DNA from: CAXSBR01 sp964252015
GTDB lineage: Bacteria > Actinomycetota > Actinomycetes > Mycobacteriales > Jatrophihabitantaceae
DNA length: 64,000 nt
Assembly: GCA_964252015.1 (NCBI GenBank)
Contig: CAXULW010000011.1
Location: 53,479 to 117,478 of the forward strand
Direction of reading: 5' to 3'
Below are positions 44,018-53,260 of the stretch, piece after piece. The notes under the pieces were generated by a model. It saw only the letters and a program-made list of their open reading frames with translations, made no database searches and was not told where the DNA came from. A program made the position numbers and the translations under genes. Position 1 is the stretch's first letter; the number at the start of each line of letters is the position of its first letter.

Positions 44018-44626
44018 TCACCTTTCGCCGTCGTTGACGATGCGGTCGGCCACAGCGGCGAGATCGTGTCCGTCACCGGCGGCGAGCTGGGCGATCCGGG
44101 CGCGGGCCTGCTCGGGCGTGTGGCCTGATTCGATGAGCACGCCGAGGGCCCGATGGATGACCGAGAAACCTTCCACCCCGACCGCCAGCCCGACCGACGC
44201 GCCGAGCCGGGTGTCGAGGGCGAACATGACCAGATCGGTCGCGGTCTCGTACGCCAGGTCCGCGGCCAGGTCGACGAACGCCCCGGCGGCTGCGGCGAAG
44301 AACACCAACTCACCTTCGGTGGTGCGGCTGATTGCCGACAAGGGCAGCACGAGCGAGGTCGCCGCCTGCACCATCGACGCCGCGCTGTCGCTGTCGCTGT
44401 CGCTGTCGCTGTCGGTGGCGGGGTCGATGGCGGGATGGGGGGCGGTGATGGTGACCGGTATCCCGTCGGTGAGCACCGTGATGGACAAACCGCAGTAGGA
44501 CGGCACGGCGGCGCGGACCACAGTCGTCAACCGCGCCAGCCCGGGGCCGAGGTCGACGCTCGGGTCGGTCAGGTCGCCGGCGAGGACGGCGAGCGCGGTC
44601 GCCAAGCTGGTGTCACCGAAGGTCAC
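44018..44626 (-). CDS. Short GAF/ANTAR-like regulator (module A, second gene)
   Basis: 202 residues from GTG 44626 (AGGA about 11 nt upstream). Residues 1-135 resemble a degenerate GAF domain. The last 60 (VEGFSVIHRALGVLIESGHTPEQARARIAQLAAGDGHDLAAVADRIV) resemble the three-helix ANTAR RNA-binding domain. The middle holds an Asp-Ser repeat coded by five GCTGTC hexamers. It is homologous to 53261-53857 and lies after a GAF-ANTAR gene in the same order. May bind nascent RNA and prevent termination. Confidence 0.7.
   Translation of the reverse strand: MTFGDTSLATALAVLAGDLTDPSVDLGPGLARLTTVVRAAVPSYCGLSITVLTDGIPVTITAPHPAIDPATDSDSDSDSDSAASMVQAATSLVLPLSAISRTTEGELVFFAAAAGAFVDLAADLAYETATDLVMFALDTRLGASVGLAVGVEGFSVIHRALGVLIESGHTPEQARARIAQLAAGDGHDLAAVADRIVNDGER
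44384..44413. repeat. Five GCTGTC hexamers within a coding region
   Basis: Five perfect 6-bp units on the plus strand encode (Asp-Ser)n in the minus-strand gene. In-frame expansion or contraction would lengthen or shorten the linker without frameshift. Confidence 0.85.
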
Positions 44627-44846
44627 ACGATCATTCCTGTGACGCGCCTCGACGCATCGTCCGCGTACCGCGAAAACCAGCGGCGCGGCGCGACACCAGC
44701 AAGCACATGTTGCCCGGGGTTTCGAGGACCGCCGGATACTCAGACTGTACGCGCTGATAGCAAGACCCCCTGGCCGCGTCAGACGGACCGCCGATCGGCT
44801 CACGGCCGGACCGCCAATTATTGTCGGGCCGGCATCGTCGTGACCG

Positions 44847-45662
44847 TCAGGGCCGAGCGTGTCGGGCGCGGGCCCGGCGCACGGCCTCATCCACGATCCC
44901 CTGTGCGACCACAGCCAGCTTGACGTTGCCGGTCTGGCTCAACCGCCGCAACGAGGCGAACGCCTCGTCCGGGGCCACGCCCGTGCGCGACATCAAAATC
45001 CCCAACGCCTGATCGATCACCGCCCGCGAGGACAACGCCGTGCGCAACTGCTCGGTCAGCCGGCGCGCCTGCTCCAACACCTGCGCGTTACGCACCGCCA
45101 CCGCCGCCGGCTCTGCGAACAACTCCCCGAGCCGCGCCGCGTGCTCACCGAACACGTCGGCGCCTCGGGCGTACACGTTCATCGCGCCGATGACTTCATC
45201 GCCCACGACCAGCGGAAGGGACAACGCGCTCTGCACCCCCAGCTGCGCGACCCGCGGCCCGAATCGCGGCCATAACCGGTACGCCGCCAACGACCCCGAC
45301 ACGACCGTGCGGCCTTCCGCCGCCGCAGTCACACACGGACCTTCCATCAACCGGTATTGGATGTCGTCCACCGCGCGCACGAAATCCGCGCTGGCCACCA
45401 CGGTGTCCGCACGCCCCGCTTCCAGCAGCGTCACCCCGACCCCCTGGGCACCCGGAATTGCCGCCACCGCGAAGTCCGCTACATGGCTCAAGATTCGATC
45501 CAACGACTCCGCCCCGGCCACGATCCCCGACAAACCCCACAGGGCCGCGTTCAGATCGTCCAGATCTGCCGCGGCCCGCTCAGCCCCAACCTCGCCCACA
45601 CCTTCCACCGCATCCGTATCCACCGCCCCCGTACCACCGGCACCCGTACCACCGTCGCTCAC
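44847..45662 (-). CDS. GAF and ANTAR domain regulator (module A, first gene)
   Basis: 271 residues from GTG 45662, which has GGAGG 8 nt upstream. GAF domain about 40-190 (LDRILSHVADFAVAAIPGAQGVGVTLLE... GPCVTAAAEGRTVVSGSLAAYRLWPRFGPRVAQLGVQSALSLPLVVGDEVIGAMNVY). ANTAR domain is LTEQLRTALSSRAVIDQALGILMSRTGVAPDEAFASLRRLSQTGNVKLAVVAQGIVDEAV. Such proteins sense a small ligand and bind RNA hairpins to antiterminate. Close paralogue of 52293-53105. Confidence 0.9.
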   Translation of the reverse strand: MSDGGTGAGGTGAVDTDAVEGVGEVGAERAAADLDDLNAALWGLSGIVAGAESLDRILSHVADFAVAAIPGAQGVGVTLLEAGRADTVVASADFVRAVDDIQYRLMEGPCVTAAAEGRTVVSGSLAAYRLWPRFGPRVAQLGVQSALSLPLVVGDEVIGAMNVYARGADVFGEHAARLGELFAEPAAVAVRNAQVLEQARRLTEQLRTALSSRAVIDQALGILMSRTGVAPDEAFASLRRLSQTGNVKLAVVAQGIVDEAVRRARARHARP

Positions 45663-45886
45663 CGCGCACACCCTCCACAGCTCACCCAATGACGCACCTG
45701 GTCAATGATCCCGGACCAACGTTTCGAACCGCCACACCCGCCCACGGCACCGAGCAGCCCGACGACACGCGTAGACATTCCGCGCCGGGACATTCCGCGC
45801 CGGGAGCACGGTCAGACGTCCCCACGGGGTCCGTGACTACGGCTTGTGCGTTCCCCAGGGTTAGCTGACCGTCCTCAGCCGGGCAG

Positions 45887-46645
45887 TCAGTTCTCCCGGC
45901 CAGCCAGCACCCGGGTCATCCCGGCCAGTATGGCTTCCCGATCTTGGGGGTTCATCACCAGGTGCCTGGCGACCTCGGTGAGGTGCTGTCCCTGGGTGGT
46001 GGCGTAGCGACGCAGCAGCGGGAACGTGTCGTCCAGGGGCAGGTTCAGGCGCGAGTGCAGGAAGCCTTCGGCCTGTTCCACCCTGGTCCGGCTGCTCAGT
46101 GCGTGCTGCAGCCGCGGTAGCACCGAGTCGGGTGCGGGGGCCTGCTCCTGGAGGATGGCGACGGTGGCGATATGAGCCAGTGTCGTGGCCACGAGCTCGT
46201 CCGCCGTATTCAGCGGTCCCGGGCTCGTGCCGAACAGACCCAAGGCGCCGATGACGTCTCCGGCCGCGCGCATGGGCACCGCGTGCACAGACGCAAAGCC
46301 GGCCGCGAGCGCGGCGGGCGCGAAATGCGGCCACCGGGTCGTCTCGGCGGTGAGGTCGGACACGCTGACCGGCTGGCCGGTCGCATGGCAGTCGACGCAC
46401 GGGCCCTCATCACGTTGCAGTTGGTACAACTCCAGGTCGTGGGTCTTGCTGGTCGTCGCGGCCATGAGATGCAGCCGTCCGCTCGGCCCAGCCAGGAGCA
46501 GGCCGGCCGAGGCGACGTCGAGCAGCTCGGCGCAGTGCTCGGTGAGTTGGGTCAACAGCTCGACCACGTCGAAGTCGACCAGCAAGCTGTCGACCAGGGA
46601 CACCACGGCCCCCAGTACCTGGCCCTCACGATCGGCCTTGGTCAT
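45887..46645 (-). CDS. GAF and ANTAR domain regulator
   Basis: 252 residues from ATG 46645 (AAGGAG 8 nt upstream). GAF part: LLVDFDVVELLTQLTEHCAELLDVASAGLLLAGPSGRLHLMAATTS, with the motif DEGPCVDCHATGQPVSVSDLTAETTRWPHFAP. The C-terminal ANTAR helix set (LSSRTRVEQAEGFLHSRLNLPLDDTFPLLRRYATTQGQHLTEVARHLV) is shorter and more divergent. Belongs to the same subfamily as the next gene. Confidence 0.87.
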   Translation of the reverse strand: MTKADREGQVLGAVVSLVDSLLVDFDVVELLTQLTEHCAELLDVASAGLLLAGPSGRLHLMAATTSKTHDLELYQLQRDEGPCVDCHATGQPVSVSDLTAETTRWPHFAPAALAAGFASVHAVPMRAAGDVIGALGLFGTSPGPLNTADELVATTLAHIATVAILQEQAPAPDSVLPRLQHALSSRTRVEQAEGFLHSRLNLPLDDTFPLLRRYATTQGQHLTEVARHLVMNPQDREAILAGMTRVLAGREN

Positions 46646-46697
46646 GCTGGGCTCCTTCCGAGCTGGCATCCGGCTTCGCGGCAACGTTTCAACATGA

Positions 46698-47420
46698 TCA
46701 ATGCATCTCCAGTCGAAGGTCTCCGGCGAGAATGTCGTGCGCGACGTCCGATGCGCTACGTCCGGTCACGTAGGCGTGCGCTCGAAGCCGGGCCAGGGCC
46801 TCGACCGGATCCACGTCGAGCTGTTCGATCAACATTCCGGTGGCCTGGTTCACCTCGACCCGGGTGAGCGCTCCCCAGTCCGTTCCGCGATCATCGACCG
46901 GGTCGGCCGCCGCCACCTGGTCCGCAGCGACCAGGTCGAGCAAGGGCATGCCGGCCATTTCGGACGCCGCCAGGGCGCCATCGAGTTGCTCGCTCGTGGG
47001 CGGCCCGGGCGAGGTGACGAACAACGTCAGAGCACCAACGTATTCGCCGGCAACGACCAGGGGCATCGCCCAGACGCCACGGACGCCGTGAGCCAGCAGC
47101 GCCGTGGCGTAACCCGTCCATTGCCCTGCGCCCTCGGCGAGGTCGGGCACAATCACCGGCTCTCGCTGGGCGACCGCGGCCAGGCAGGGCCCCTCGCCCA
47201 GGGTGAACGACACCTCGTCATAGATTCGGGCCATGGGGCTGCTCACGCCCAGGGTGGCGGTCTGCTCGCCGGCGATGACGATCGAAATTGCCGCCGCGTC
47301 GACACCGAGCAGCTCAACGCAGGCTTCACTGAGCCGGTCTCCCGCCTCGAGGCCACGCCGCCCGCCCATCGCCTCGGCGAGCTCTTGCTGGGTTACCAAC
47401 CCGGACCCCCATGCCGCCAC
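46698..47420 (-). CDS. GAF and ANTAR domain regulator
   Basis: 240 residues. GAF: RLSEACVELLGVDAAAISIVIAGEQTATLGVSSPMARIYDEVSFTLGEGPCLAAVAQREPVIVPDLAEGAGQWTGY, then GVRGVWAMPLVVAGEYVGALTLF. ANTAR: RVEVNQATGMLIEQLDVDPVEALARLRAHAYVTGRSASDVAHDILAG. It lies 52 nt upstream of the previous gene on the same strand, so the two probably form an operon of two sensors. Confidence 0.88.
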   Translation of the reverse strand: MAAWGSGLVTQQELAEAMGGRRGLEAGDRLSEACVELLGVDAAAISIVIAGEQTATLGVSSPMARIYDEVSFTLGEGPCLAAVAQREPVIVPDLAEGAGQWTGYATALLAHGVRGVWAMPLVVAGEYVGALTLFVTSPGPPTSEQLDGALAASEMAGMPLLDLVAADQVAAADPVDDRGTDWGALTRVEVNQATGMLIEQLDVDPVEALARLRAHAYVTGRSASDVAHDILAGDLRLEMH

Positions 47421-47597
47421 GAGACCCCGTTCCCAGGCCGGTTGACGGGCAGAAGATCAGCACGCCCGCGGTCTTCAACTGACAGTGCCAGCCAGGTGAA
47501 AGGTAATGATCTTCCTCAGGGCTGTCCACCTTCGGCGTCCGGAAGGCCGGCGCGAGCACAATTTGAACACCGGTGACGGTCACGTGATGATGGCTAG

Positions 47598-48950
47598 GTG
47601 CGTCGCGCGGCCGTGGTTCTGCTGGCGCTGACGGTGGGTTTCGCCTTGGCTGACTCGGCGATCGTCACGTTGGCCCTGCCCGAGATCCTGCGCCGTCTCG
47701 ACGGGACCGTGGGGCAGGTCGCGTGGGTGTTGATCGCCTTCAACCTGGTGCTTGCGGTGGTGGTCGTGCCGGCGGCGTGGGCGTGTACGCGCTGGGATCC
47801 GGCGCCGCTGTGCGCGGGCGGGATCGCCATCTTTGCGGCCGCGTCGCTGGTGTGCGCGTTGGCCGGGTCGATGCAGGTGCTGATCGGGGCGCGCTGCGTG
47901 CAGGCGTTCGGCGGCGCGTTCGCCCTGGTCGGCTGCCTGGAGTTGCTCGTGGCCGCGACGGACGAGCAGCGCGGGATCGCCCGCTGGGTCGCGGCCGGGG
48001 TGATCGGGACCGCCCTGGGACCCGTGGCCGGCGGGCTGCTCACGGAGGCCATCTCGTGGCAGGCCATCTTCGTGGTGCAGGTGCCGGTGGCGGTGCTCGC
48101 CGTCCCGGCCGCGTTCGCCGCCACGAGCAAGCCGATCCGGCACCCGAAGGTGCATCCGCCGGCCGTGGCGCCGAACGTTGCTCTGGCCCTGCTGTCGGCC
48201 GCGTTGACCGCCGCCCTGTTCCTGCTGGTCCTGTTGCTGGTCCAGGGGTGGGGACGCTCGCCGGCCACGGCCGCGGTCACGGTCTCGGTGGTGCCGATCG
48301 CTGCACTGGTCGCCACGCGGTTGGCGCCACGGGCACGGGCGGGGCCACGGGCGGAAACCGCCGCAGGTTGCCTGCTGATCGCCGGCGGCCTGGCCGGTCT
48401 CGCGCTGCCGCCATCGGCCGACCTGGCCTGGACGATTGCGCCCCAGGCGCTCATCGGGTTCGGGCTCGGGCTGACGCTGGACCGGCTGACCGTCGCGGCC
48501 CTTCGGGACCGGCTGCCGCGCGCGCTGCACGGCGGATGGGCGATCAGCGCTCGCCATGCCGGTGTCGTGCTCGGACTGGCTATCCTGACGCCGGTGTTCA
48601 CGGCCGACCTGCAGGACGCCCAAGTACCGGCGCAGCAGGCCATCACCGCGCTCGTTCTCGACGCCCCGCTGCCGACGCCCGACAAGATCGCCATCGCCCG
48701 CGCGCTGGGCGATCAGTTGACGGCCGAGCGTGGGCGCGTGCCGGACCTGCACCCCGCGTTCGCCCACCTCAAGCTGGCGGCCGCGGAACGTCCCGCCGCC
48801 GCGCAGCTCGAGCGCAACCTCGACGACCAGCTGAAACGCGCCGCCACCCGGGCGTTCCGCAACTCCTTCCTCATCGCGGCCGCTCTGGCGCTGCTCGCGT
48901 TGATCCCCCTGTTGCCGCTGCCGGCGCTGCGCCGACGGGCATCCTCGTGA
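47598..48950 (+). CDS. MFS transporter (DHA2-like)
   Basis: 450 residues with about 12 or more membrane helices: LTVGFALADSAIVTLALPEILRRLDGTVGQVAWVLIAFNLVLAVVVVPAAWA, IGARCVQAFGGAFALVGCLELL, RWVAAGVIGTALGPVAGGLLTEAISWQAIF. This is the EmrB/QacA pattern of drug:proton antiporters. The GTG start at 47598 follows GATGAT, a possible -10 box, by 6 nt. Its stop overlaps the next gene's GTG (GTGA). Substrate unknown. Confidence 0.85.
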   Translation: MRRAAVVLLALTVGFALADSAIVTLALPEILRRLDGTVGQVAWVLIAFNLVLAVVVVPAAWACTRWDPAPLCAGGIAIFAAASLVCALAGSMQVLIGARCVQAFGGAFALVGCLELLVAATDEQRGIARWVAAGVIGTALGPVAGGLLTEAISWQAIFVVQVPVAVLAVPAAFAATSKPIRHPKVHPPAVAPNVALALLSAALTAALFLLVLLLVQGWGRSPATAAVTVSVVPIAALVATRLAPRARAGPRAETAAGCLLIAGGLAGLALPPSADLAWTIAPQALIGFGLGLTLDRLTVAALRDRLPRALHGGWAISARHAGVVLGLAILTPVFTADLQDAQVPAQQAITALVLDAPLPTPDKIAIARALGDQLTAERGRVPDLHPAFAHLKLAAAERPAAAQLERNLDDQLKRAATRAFRNSFLIAAALALLALIPLLPLPALRRRASS

Positions 48951-49567
48951 GTCCCGGGGCCAGGCTGCGGGCACTGGCGCTCCCGCTCGCCGCGACCGCC
49001 CTGGTCGGCGGGGTCCTCGGCGTGCAGATCGCCCACGGTGGCGGCGACTATGCCCCGGCCCGGGCGGCCGATCCCTGCGTCCAGCGCCGCGTCACCTCCG
49101 TGTCCACCGGCATCGACGGGCTCAGCGAGCGCCTCGTCCTGCTCGGGCTCGACGGCGCCGCCTGCCGGCTCGGCGTGACGCGCGAAGCACTCACGCTTCG
49201 GCTGGCCCAGTCCGACCCGCCGCCGACGGACGCCGAGATCACCGCGCTGCGCGCCGGGCTGCTCGCCGCGGTGGACCGCATGAAGGCCGACCACACCCTC
49301 CCGCCGGCGTCCCAGCTCACCGACGAGGCGGTCAACGACTCGAACCTCAACTTCGTGGTCAAGGCCGCGATCCGTGCACTGCCCGACGGGATCATCAACA
49401 GCGCCCTGAAAACCGACGACGTCCTGCGCCGCACCATCAACAACCTCGACCTGCGCAAACTGCTGGCCAACCTGGACAACTCGCACGACCTCAATCGTCA
49501 GATCAACAGCGCCGTCACTGACGCGGTCAAGCGATCCCTCGTTGCCCGCCTGCGCGGCCTGATCTGA
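48947..49567 (+). CDS. Conserved hypothetical, membrane-anchored or secreted
   Basis: 206 residues from GTG 48947, coupled to the MFS gene by a GTGA overlap. One N-terminal hydrophobic segment (LRALALPLAATALVGGVLGVQIA) is followed by a helical, charged domain with two cysteines early on (DPCVQRR... GLDGAACRLGVT) that could form a disulfide. No recognised domain. The strict coupling suggests an accessory protein for the transporter. The longer frame to 47723 is the MFS gene's shadow. Confidence 0.72.
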   Translation: MSPGARLRALALPLAATALVGGVLGVQIAHGGGDYAPARAADPCVQRRVTSVSTGIDGLSERLVLLGLDGAACRLGVTREALTLRLAQSDPPPTDAEITALRAGLLAAVDRMKADHTLPPASQLTDEAVNDSNLNFVVKAAIRALPDGIINSALKTDDVLRRTINNLDLRKLLANLDNSHDLNRQINSAVTDAVKRSLVARLRGLI

Positions 49568-49602
49568 ACCGGCCGGCCGCCGCGCGAGACTTCCGCTGAC
49601 GG

Positions 49603-49625
49603 CCGTCCGTCGCGCCGGAGGACGG
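49603..49625. terminator. Hairpin between convergent genes
   Basis: CCGTCC (49603-49608) pairs with GGACGG (49620-49625) across an 11-nt loop, between the hypothetical's stop and the stop of the minus-strand MFS gene. Confidence 0.4.
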
Positions 49626-50894
49626 TCACGGCCGACCAGCGTCCGCCGCCAACGCGGCGACGACGGACTCCGCCGTGGTGACCGGGTCGTCGAGGCGGCG
49701 CAGTTCGCGGGTCGATCGCGGCAGCAGCGCCAGGACCAGCGCCAACGAACCGACGGCGCCGCCGATCTGCAGCAGGCGCGCGTCGCCGACCAGATGCCCG
49801 AGCCAGCCGGAGAGCACATATCCCAGCGGCAGCAGGGCGAGCGAACCCATCCAATCCCACGCCGACACCCGCGACAGCAGGTGGGCTGGTATCCGCTGAG
49901 CAAGCGCCGTCTCCCAGAGCACGGCACCGATGCCGACGCCGACACCGGCGACGGCCATAGCCGGGTAGAGGATCAGTTGGGCCGGGCCGGCGGCGTACAG
50001 CCCGATCGCCGCCGGCCAGAGGATCGACACCCCAACCATGACCCGCATCGGGTACTCGGGGCGCCAGAGCGAACCGATCAGGGCACCGGTCATCGTGCCC
50101 ACGCCGAACGCCGTCGTAGCCAGGCCGTACACGGCCTCGGTCCCGTAGACGTGGCGGGAGATGGCCGCGCCGAGTACGAAGAACGGCGCCAGGGCGGTGA
50201 GCAACGCAACCGAGAAGCCGACGATGGTGCAGAGCACCCACGGCCGATCCCGGACCGCGTGCCAGCCGTGCCGTAGCTCGACGCCGAAGGATTCGGGGGC
50301 GGCCCGACCGCCGCCCCGCTCGCGCGCGTGCACCCGCGAGATCAGTGCGGCCGCGACGAGGAACGTGGCCGCGTCCAATCCGAACGCCCAGGCTCCCCCG
50401 ATCCCGAGCACCAGCGCAGTGGCCAACGCCGGGCTGGCCAGGTTGGCCAGCTCGTTGCTCACGCCACCCAGCGCTTGCGCGCTCTGGATGTCATCGTCGG
50501 AGGCGACCGTCTGTGGCACGAGCGCGGTGTAGGCCGGGCGGAAGAACGCCTCAGCGCTGCCGTAGCAGACGCCGATCACGACCATGTGCCAGATGCGGAC
50601 GGTGCCGGTCGCGATGAGCAGGGCCAGCGTGGCGTGCAACACGGCCCGGACCAGGCTGGCGGCGATGATCACCAGTTGGCGCGGCAGCCGGTCGGCGACC
50701 ACCCCGCCGACCAGGAGGAATACGACCAGGGGCGTCGCGTACGCGGCCAGGACGAACGCCACGTCGGCGGTGCTGCCCGTGGTGCGAGTGACGTAGAGCC
50801 CGATGGCCACGACGACCAGTGCGTCGCCGACGACGCTGACCGACTGGCCCAGCCAGAGCAGTCGGAAGTCACGCGAGCGTAGGGCCGTCAACAC
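49626..50894 (-). CDS. MFS transporter (MFS_3/enterobactin-exporter-like)
   Basis: 422 residues. MLTALRSRDFRLLWLGQSVSVVGDALVVVAIGLYVTRTTGSTADVAFVLAAYATPLVVFLLVGGVVADRLPRQLVII is the MFS_3/EntS opening, and 12 helices follow. AAEAFFRPAYTALVPQTVASDDDIQSAQALGGVSNELANLASPALATALV is also typical. Probable exporter of a small molecule, with no linked biosynthetic gene. Confidence 0.87.
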   Translation of the reverse strand: MLTALRSRDFRLLWLGQSVSVVGDALVVVAIGLYVTRTTGSTADVAFVLAAYATPLVVFLLVGGVVADRLPRQLVIIAASLVRAVLHATLALLIATGTVRIWHMVVIGVCYGSAEAFFRPAYTALVPQTVASDDDIQSAQALGGVSNELANLASPALATALVLGIGGAWAFGLDAATFLVAAALISRVHARERGGGRAAPESFGVELRHGWHAVRDRPWVLCTIVGFSVALLTALAPFFVLGAAISRHVYGTEAVYGLATTAFGVGTMTGALIGSLWRPEYPMRVMVGVSILWPAAIGLYAAGPAQLILYPAMAVAGVGVGIGAVLWETALAQRIPAHLLSRVSAWDWMGSLALLPLGYVLSGWLGHLVGDARLLQIGGAVGSLALVLALLPRSTRELRRLDDPVTTAESVVAALAADAGRP

Positions 50895-50935
50895 CTTCTG
50901 ACGTTATCTCCGGTGTCATCCGGATAACCAAACGG

Positions 50936-52018
50936 TTACCACCCGCGCAACCGGGCCACGTGCCCCAGGTCGCCGGACGCCCAGCAGGACCCGTCGTGAG
51001 CGCAACTGACCGTGTCGAAGCTGGCGGTGTCGAACGTGGTCCAGTGGTGGCCGGCGTCGTAGGAGACATCGGAACCGTTCAACCCGACCGCGACGGCGGT
51101 GAAGAGGGTGTGCGGAACGAACGTCACGCCGGATCGGTAACCGGAAGGTTGACGTTGCGCCGATGACCACGGCTGACCGAAGTCCGACACCGCGGCAACG
51201 TGACCGGTAGCGGTGGGGGCGGCGTAGTCACCACCGACGGCGATACCGAGATCGGCGGTGCGGAAGGCCAGCCCGTTGACGCCGGCGCTGGCGCTGCTGG
51301 CGATCGGCGTCGTCGAAACGTCCCAGGTGTACCCGCCGTCGCCGGAGTGGAACACCTGCGCGGTAGCGCCTCCTCCGCCGCCGAACCAGGCGTCGTGACC
51401 CGACGTGGTCAGGCACTCGCCGCTCGCGGCGAAGCCGTACTCACCGGTCGCGGCGGCCGGCATGCCCGCGCTCGGGAGCACCTGCCAGGAGCGGCCACCG
51501 TCGCGGGTGGCCAGGATGCGGAACTTGCCGTTCACCGGGTCACTCATCACGAGGCCGTGCTCGGCGTCGAAGAACGACATGCAGTCGAAGAACGCGGCCG
51601 CGTTGTGGTTGGTGTACGCGAGCTGCCAGGTCCGGCCGCCGTTGCTGGTCTCGTACAGGCGGCTGTCCGTGGCCGTGCCCGCAGCCATCGCGACGGCGTG
51701 CTGAGCGCTGGAGGCCTGGATGTCGCGGAACTGCAGGGTGGACGCGCCGGCGGGTGACACGTCGAGCCAGGTGCGCCCGCCGTTCACCGTCCGCAGCACG
51801 GTTCCGTCGTATCCGCCGAGCCACACGACCTTGCTGCTGACCACCGACAGGGCGCGAAAATGCGACGTGCTGCCCGTGGACACCGGCTGCCAGTGCGGTA
51901 TCGGTTTGGCCGCCGTAGTCGCCCCGGCCGGACCGGCGAAGACCGCCACCAATCCGGTCGCCACCGCGACCACCGCAACGACCGAAACCCGACGTTTGTT
52001 CCCCCGGCGCAAGTTCAT
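50936..52018 (-). CDS. Secreted BNR/Asp-box repeat protein (Ycf48-like)
   Basis: 360 residues from ATG 52018. Signal peptide RRVSVVAVVAVATGLVAVFAGPAGATTAA. The mature part has repeated Asp boxes: NGGRTWLDVSPAGAS, NGGRTWQLAYTN, DGGRSWQVLPSAG, DGGYTWDVSTTP. This predicts a six- or seven-bladed propeller of the sialidase/Ycf48/photosynthesis-assembly type. Catalytic sialidase residues are not evident. Probably binds a ligand or protein outside the cell. Confidence 0.8.
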   Translation of the reverse strand: MNLRRGNKRRVSVVAVVAVATGLVAVFAGPAGATTAAKPIPHWQPVSTGSTSHFRALSVVSSKVVWLGGYDGTVLRTVNGGRTWLDVSPAGASTLQFRDIQASSAQHAVAMAAGTATDSRLYETSNGGRTWQLAYTNHNAAAFFDCMSFFDAEHGLVMSDPVNGKFRILATRDGGRSWQVLPSAGMPAAATGEYGFAASGECLTTSGHDAWFGGGGGATAQVFHSGDGGYTWDVSTTPIASSASAGVNGLAFRTADLGIAVGGDYAAPTATGHVAAVSDFGQPWSSAQRQPSGYRSGVTFVPHTLFTAVAVGLNGSDVSYDAGHHWTTFDTASFDTVSCAHDGSCWASGDLGHVARLRGW

Positions 52019-52292
52019 GCCGCGCACCGTAGCGCACGTCGTCGCGGCGCCAAACTGCCGGTAATTGTTGGCGAAAGACCGATTTATCCCACCGCCGGTA
52101 CGCGTCACCCCGGGAAATAAGAATAACTGTCCCTCGACAGCTATTTTCCGCCCGTCATGATTGCCCGTTCTCGGTCGATAATTCCTCGGTTCAGCCCGTG
52201 GGTGGATATAGTCGGGTTGCTTCGACGGGTTCGTCCTGCCTCATCAGCGGTCCGAATGGGCCCGCCCAAACCACGAGCGCTAGGACTTCGCG

Positions 52293-53105
52293 TTGACTGA
52301 GTCGGGATCCGATTCCCGGGCCGGTGGCGCCGCCTCGATTGCGGCCCCGGCCGATGATCAGTTCAACTCGGACAGCGCCGATCTGCAGGCCAGCCTGGAC
52401 GATCTGGCCGCGCTCGTAGCCGGCACGCTGGGCCTGCCCGACCTGCTGGAACGGGTCGCGTTGTTCGCGGCGCGGGCCATCCCCGGTGCGGACGGGGCCG
52501 GGGTGACCCTGCTGCGGATCGAGAAGGGCGACCACCGGGTCGAGGCCTTGGCCGCCAGCCATCCCTTCGTGCGGGAGATCGACGAGATCCAGTACACCGT
52601 GGTCAAGGAGGGCCCCTGCATCACGGCCGCCACGGAACGGCGAACCGTCCGTTCGGGCTCCTTGGGCGGGGAGAAGATGTGGCCGCGGTTCGGCCCCCGG
52701 GTGGGTCGCCTGGGCGTGCACAGTGCGCTGTCGCTGCCGTTGATCCTGCCCGGGCAATTGGTGGGCGCAATCAACGTCTACGGTCGAGGCAAGGACGTCT
52801 TCGACGACCGGGCCGAGAAACTGGGCGAGATGTTCGCCGGTCCGGCCGCCGTGGCCGTGCACAACGCGCACGTGCTGGCCAAGGCCTTGCAGCTCACCGA
52901 CCAACTGCAGACCGCCCTGTCCAGCCGGCCAGTCATCGAGCAGGCCATCGGGATCCTGCGCGCGCGCAGCGGGTACACGGCCGAGGACGGGTTCGCCCGG
53001 CTACGAGCGATCAGTCAGGGTGAACACACCAAACTGGCCGAGGTGGCGCAACGCGTTGTCGACGACGCGGTGCGCCGAGCCCGAGCTCGGCACGCCGCGA
53101 GCTGA
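52293..53105 (+). CDS. GAF and ANTAR domain regulator (module B, first gene)
   Basis: 270 residues from TTG 52293 (TAGGAC 6 nt upstream). GAF: LLERVALFAARAIPGADGAGVTLLRIEKGDHRVEALAASHPFVREIDEIQYTVVKEGPCITAATERRTVRSGSLGGEKMWPRFGPRVGRLGVHSALSLPLILPGQLVGAINVYGRG. ANTAR: LSSRPVIEQAIGILRARSGYTAEDGFARLRAISQGEHTKLAEVAQRVVDDAV. It is the plus-strand paralogue of 44847-45662, with WPRFGPRV, SALSLPL and RRARARHA in common. Confidence 0.9.
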   Translation: MTESGSDSRAGGAASIAAPADDQFNSDSADLQASLDDLAALVAGTLGLPDLLERVALFAARAIPGADGAGVTLLRIEKGDHRVEALAASHPFVREIDEIQYTVVKEGPCITAATERRTVRSGSLGGEKMWPRFGPRVGRLGVHSALSLPLILPGQLVGAINVYGRGKDVFDDRAEKLGEMFAGPAAVAVHNAHVLAKALQLTDQLQTALSSRPVIEQAIGILRARSGYTAEDGFARLRAISQGEHTKLAEVAQRVVDDAVRRARARHAAS

Positions 53106-53260
53106 CCGCCACCCGGCGCCAAGGCGTACCGTCGAGGTAGGAGTTCGTCTGACCAGGGCCCTGACCCTGATTGCGCCGCTCCTGGCGTCCCCCGCGACCG
53201 CGGGATGCGGCACATGGCTTGCGAGATAGGCGCCCGGGAGCGCTCACCGGAGCACGCTTC

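Noticed and set aside
47580..48974. 464-codon minus-strand frame opposite the MFS transporter
   Set aside because: Highly charged Gln/Arg-rich translation with no helices, while the plus strand encodes a normal MFS protein.
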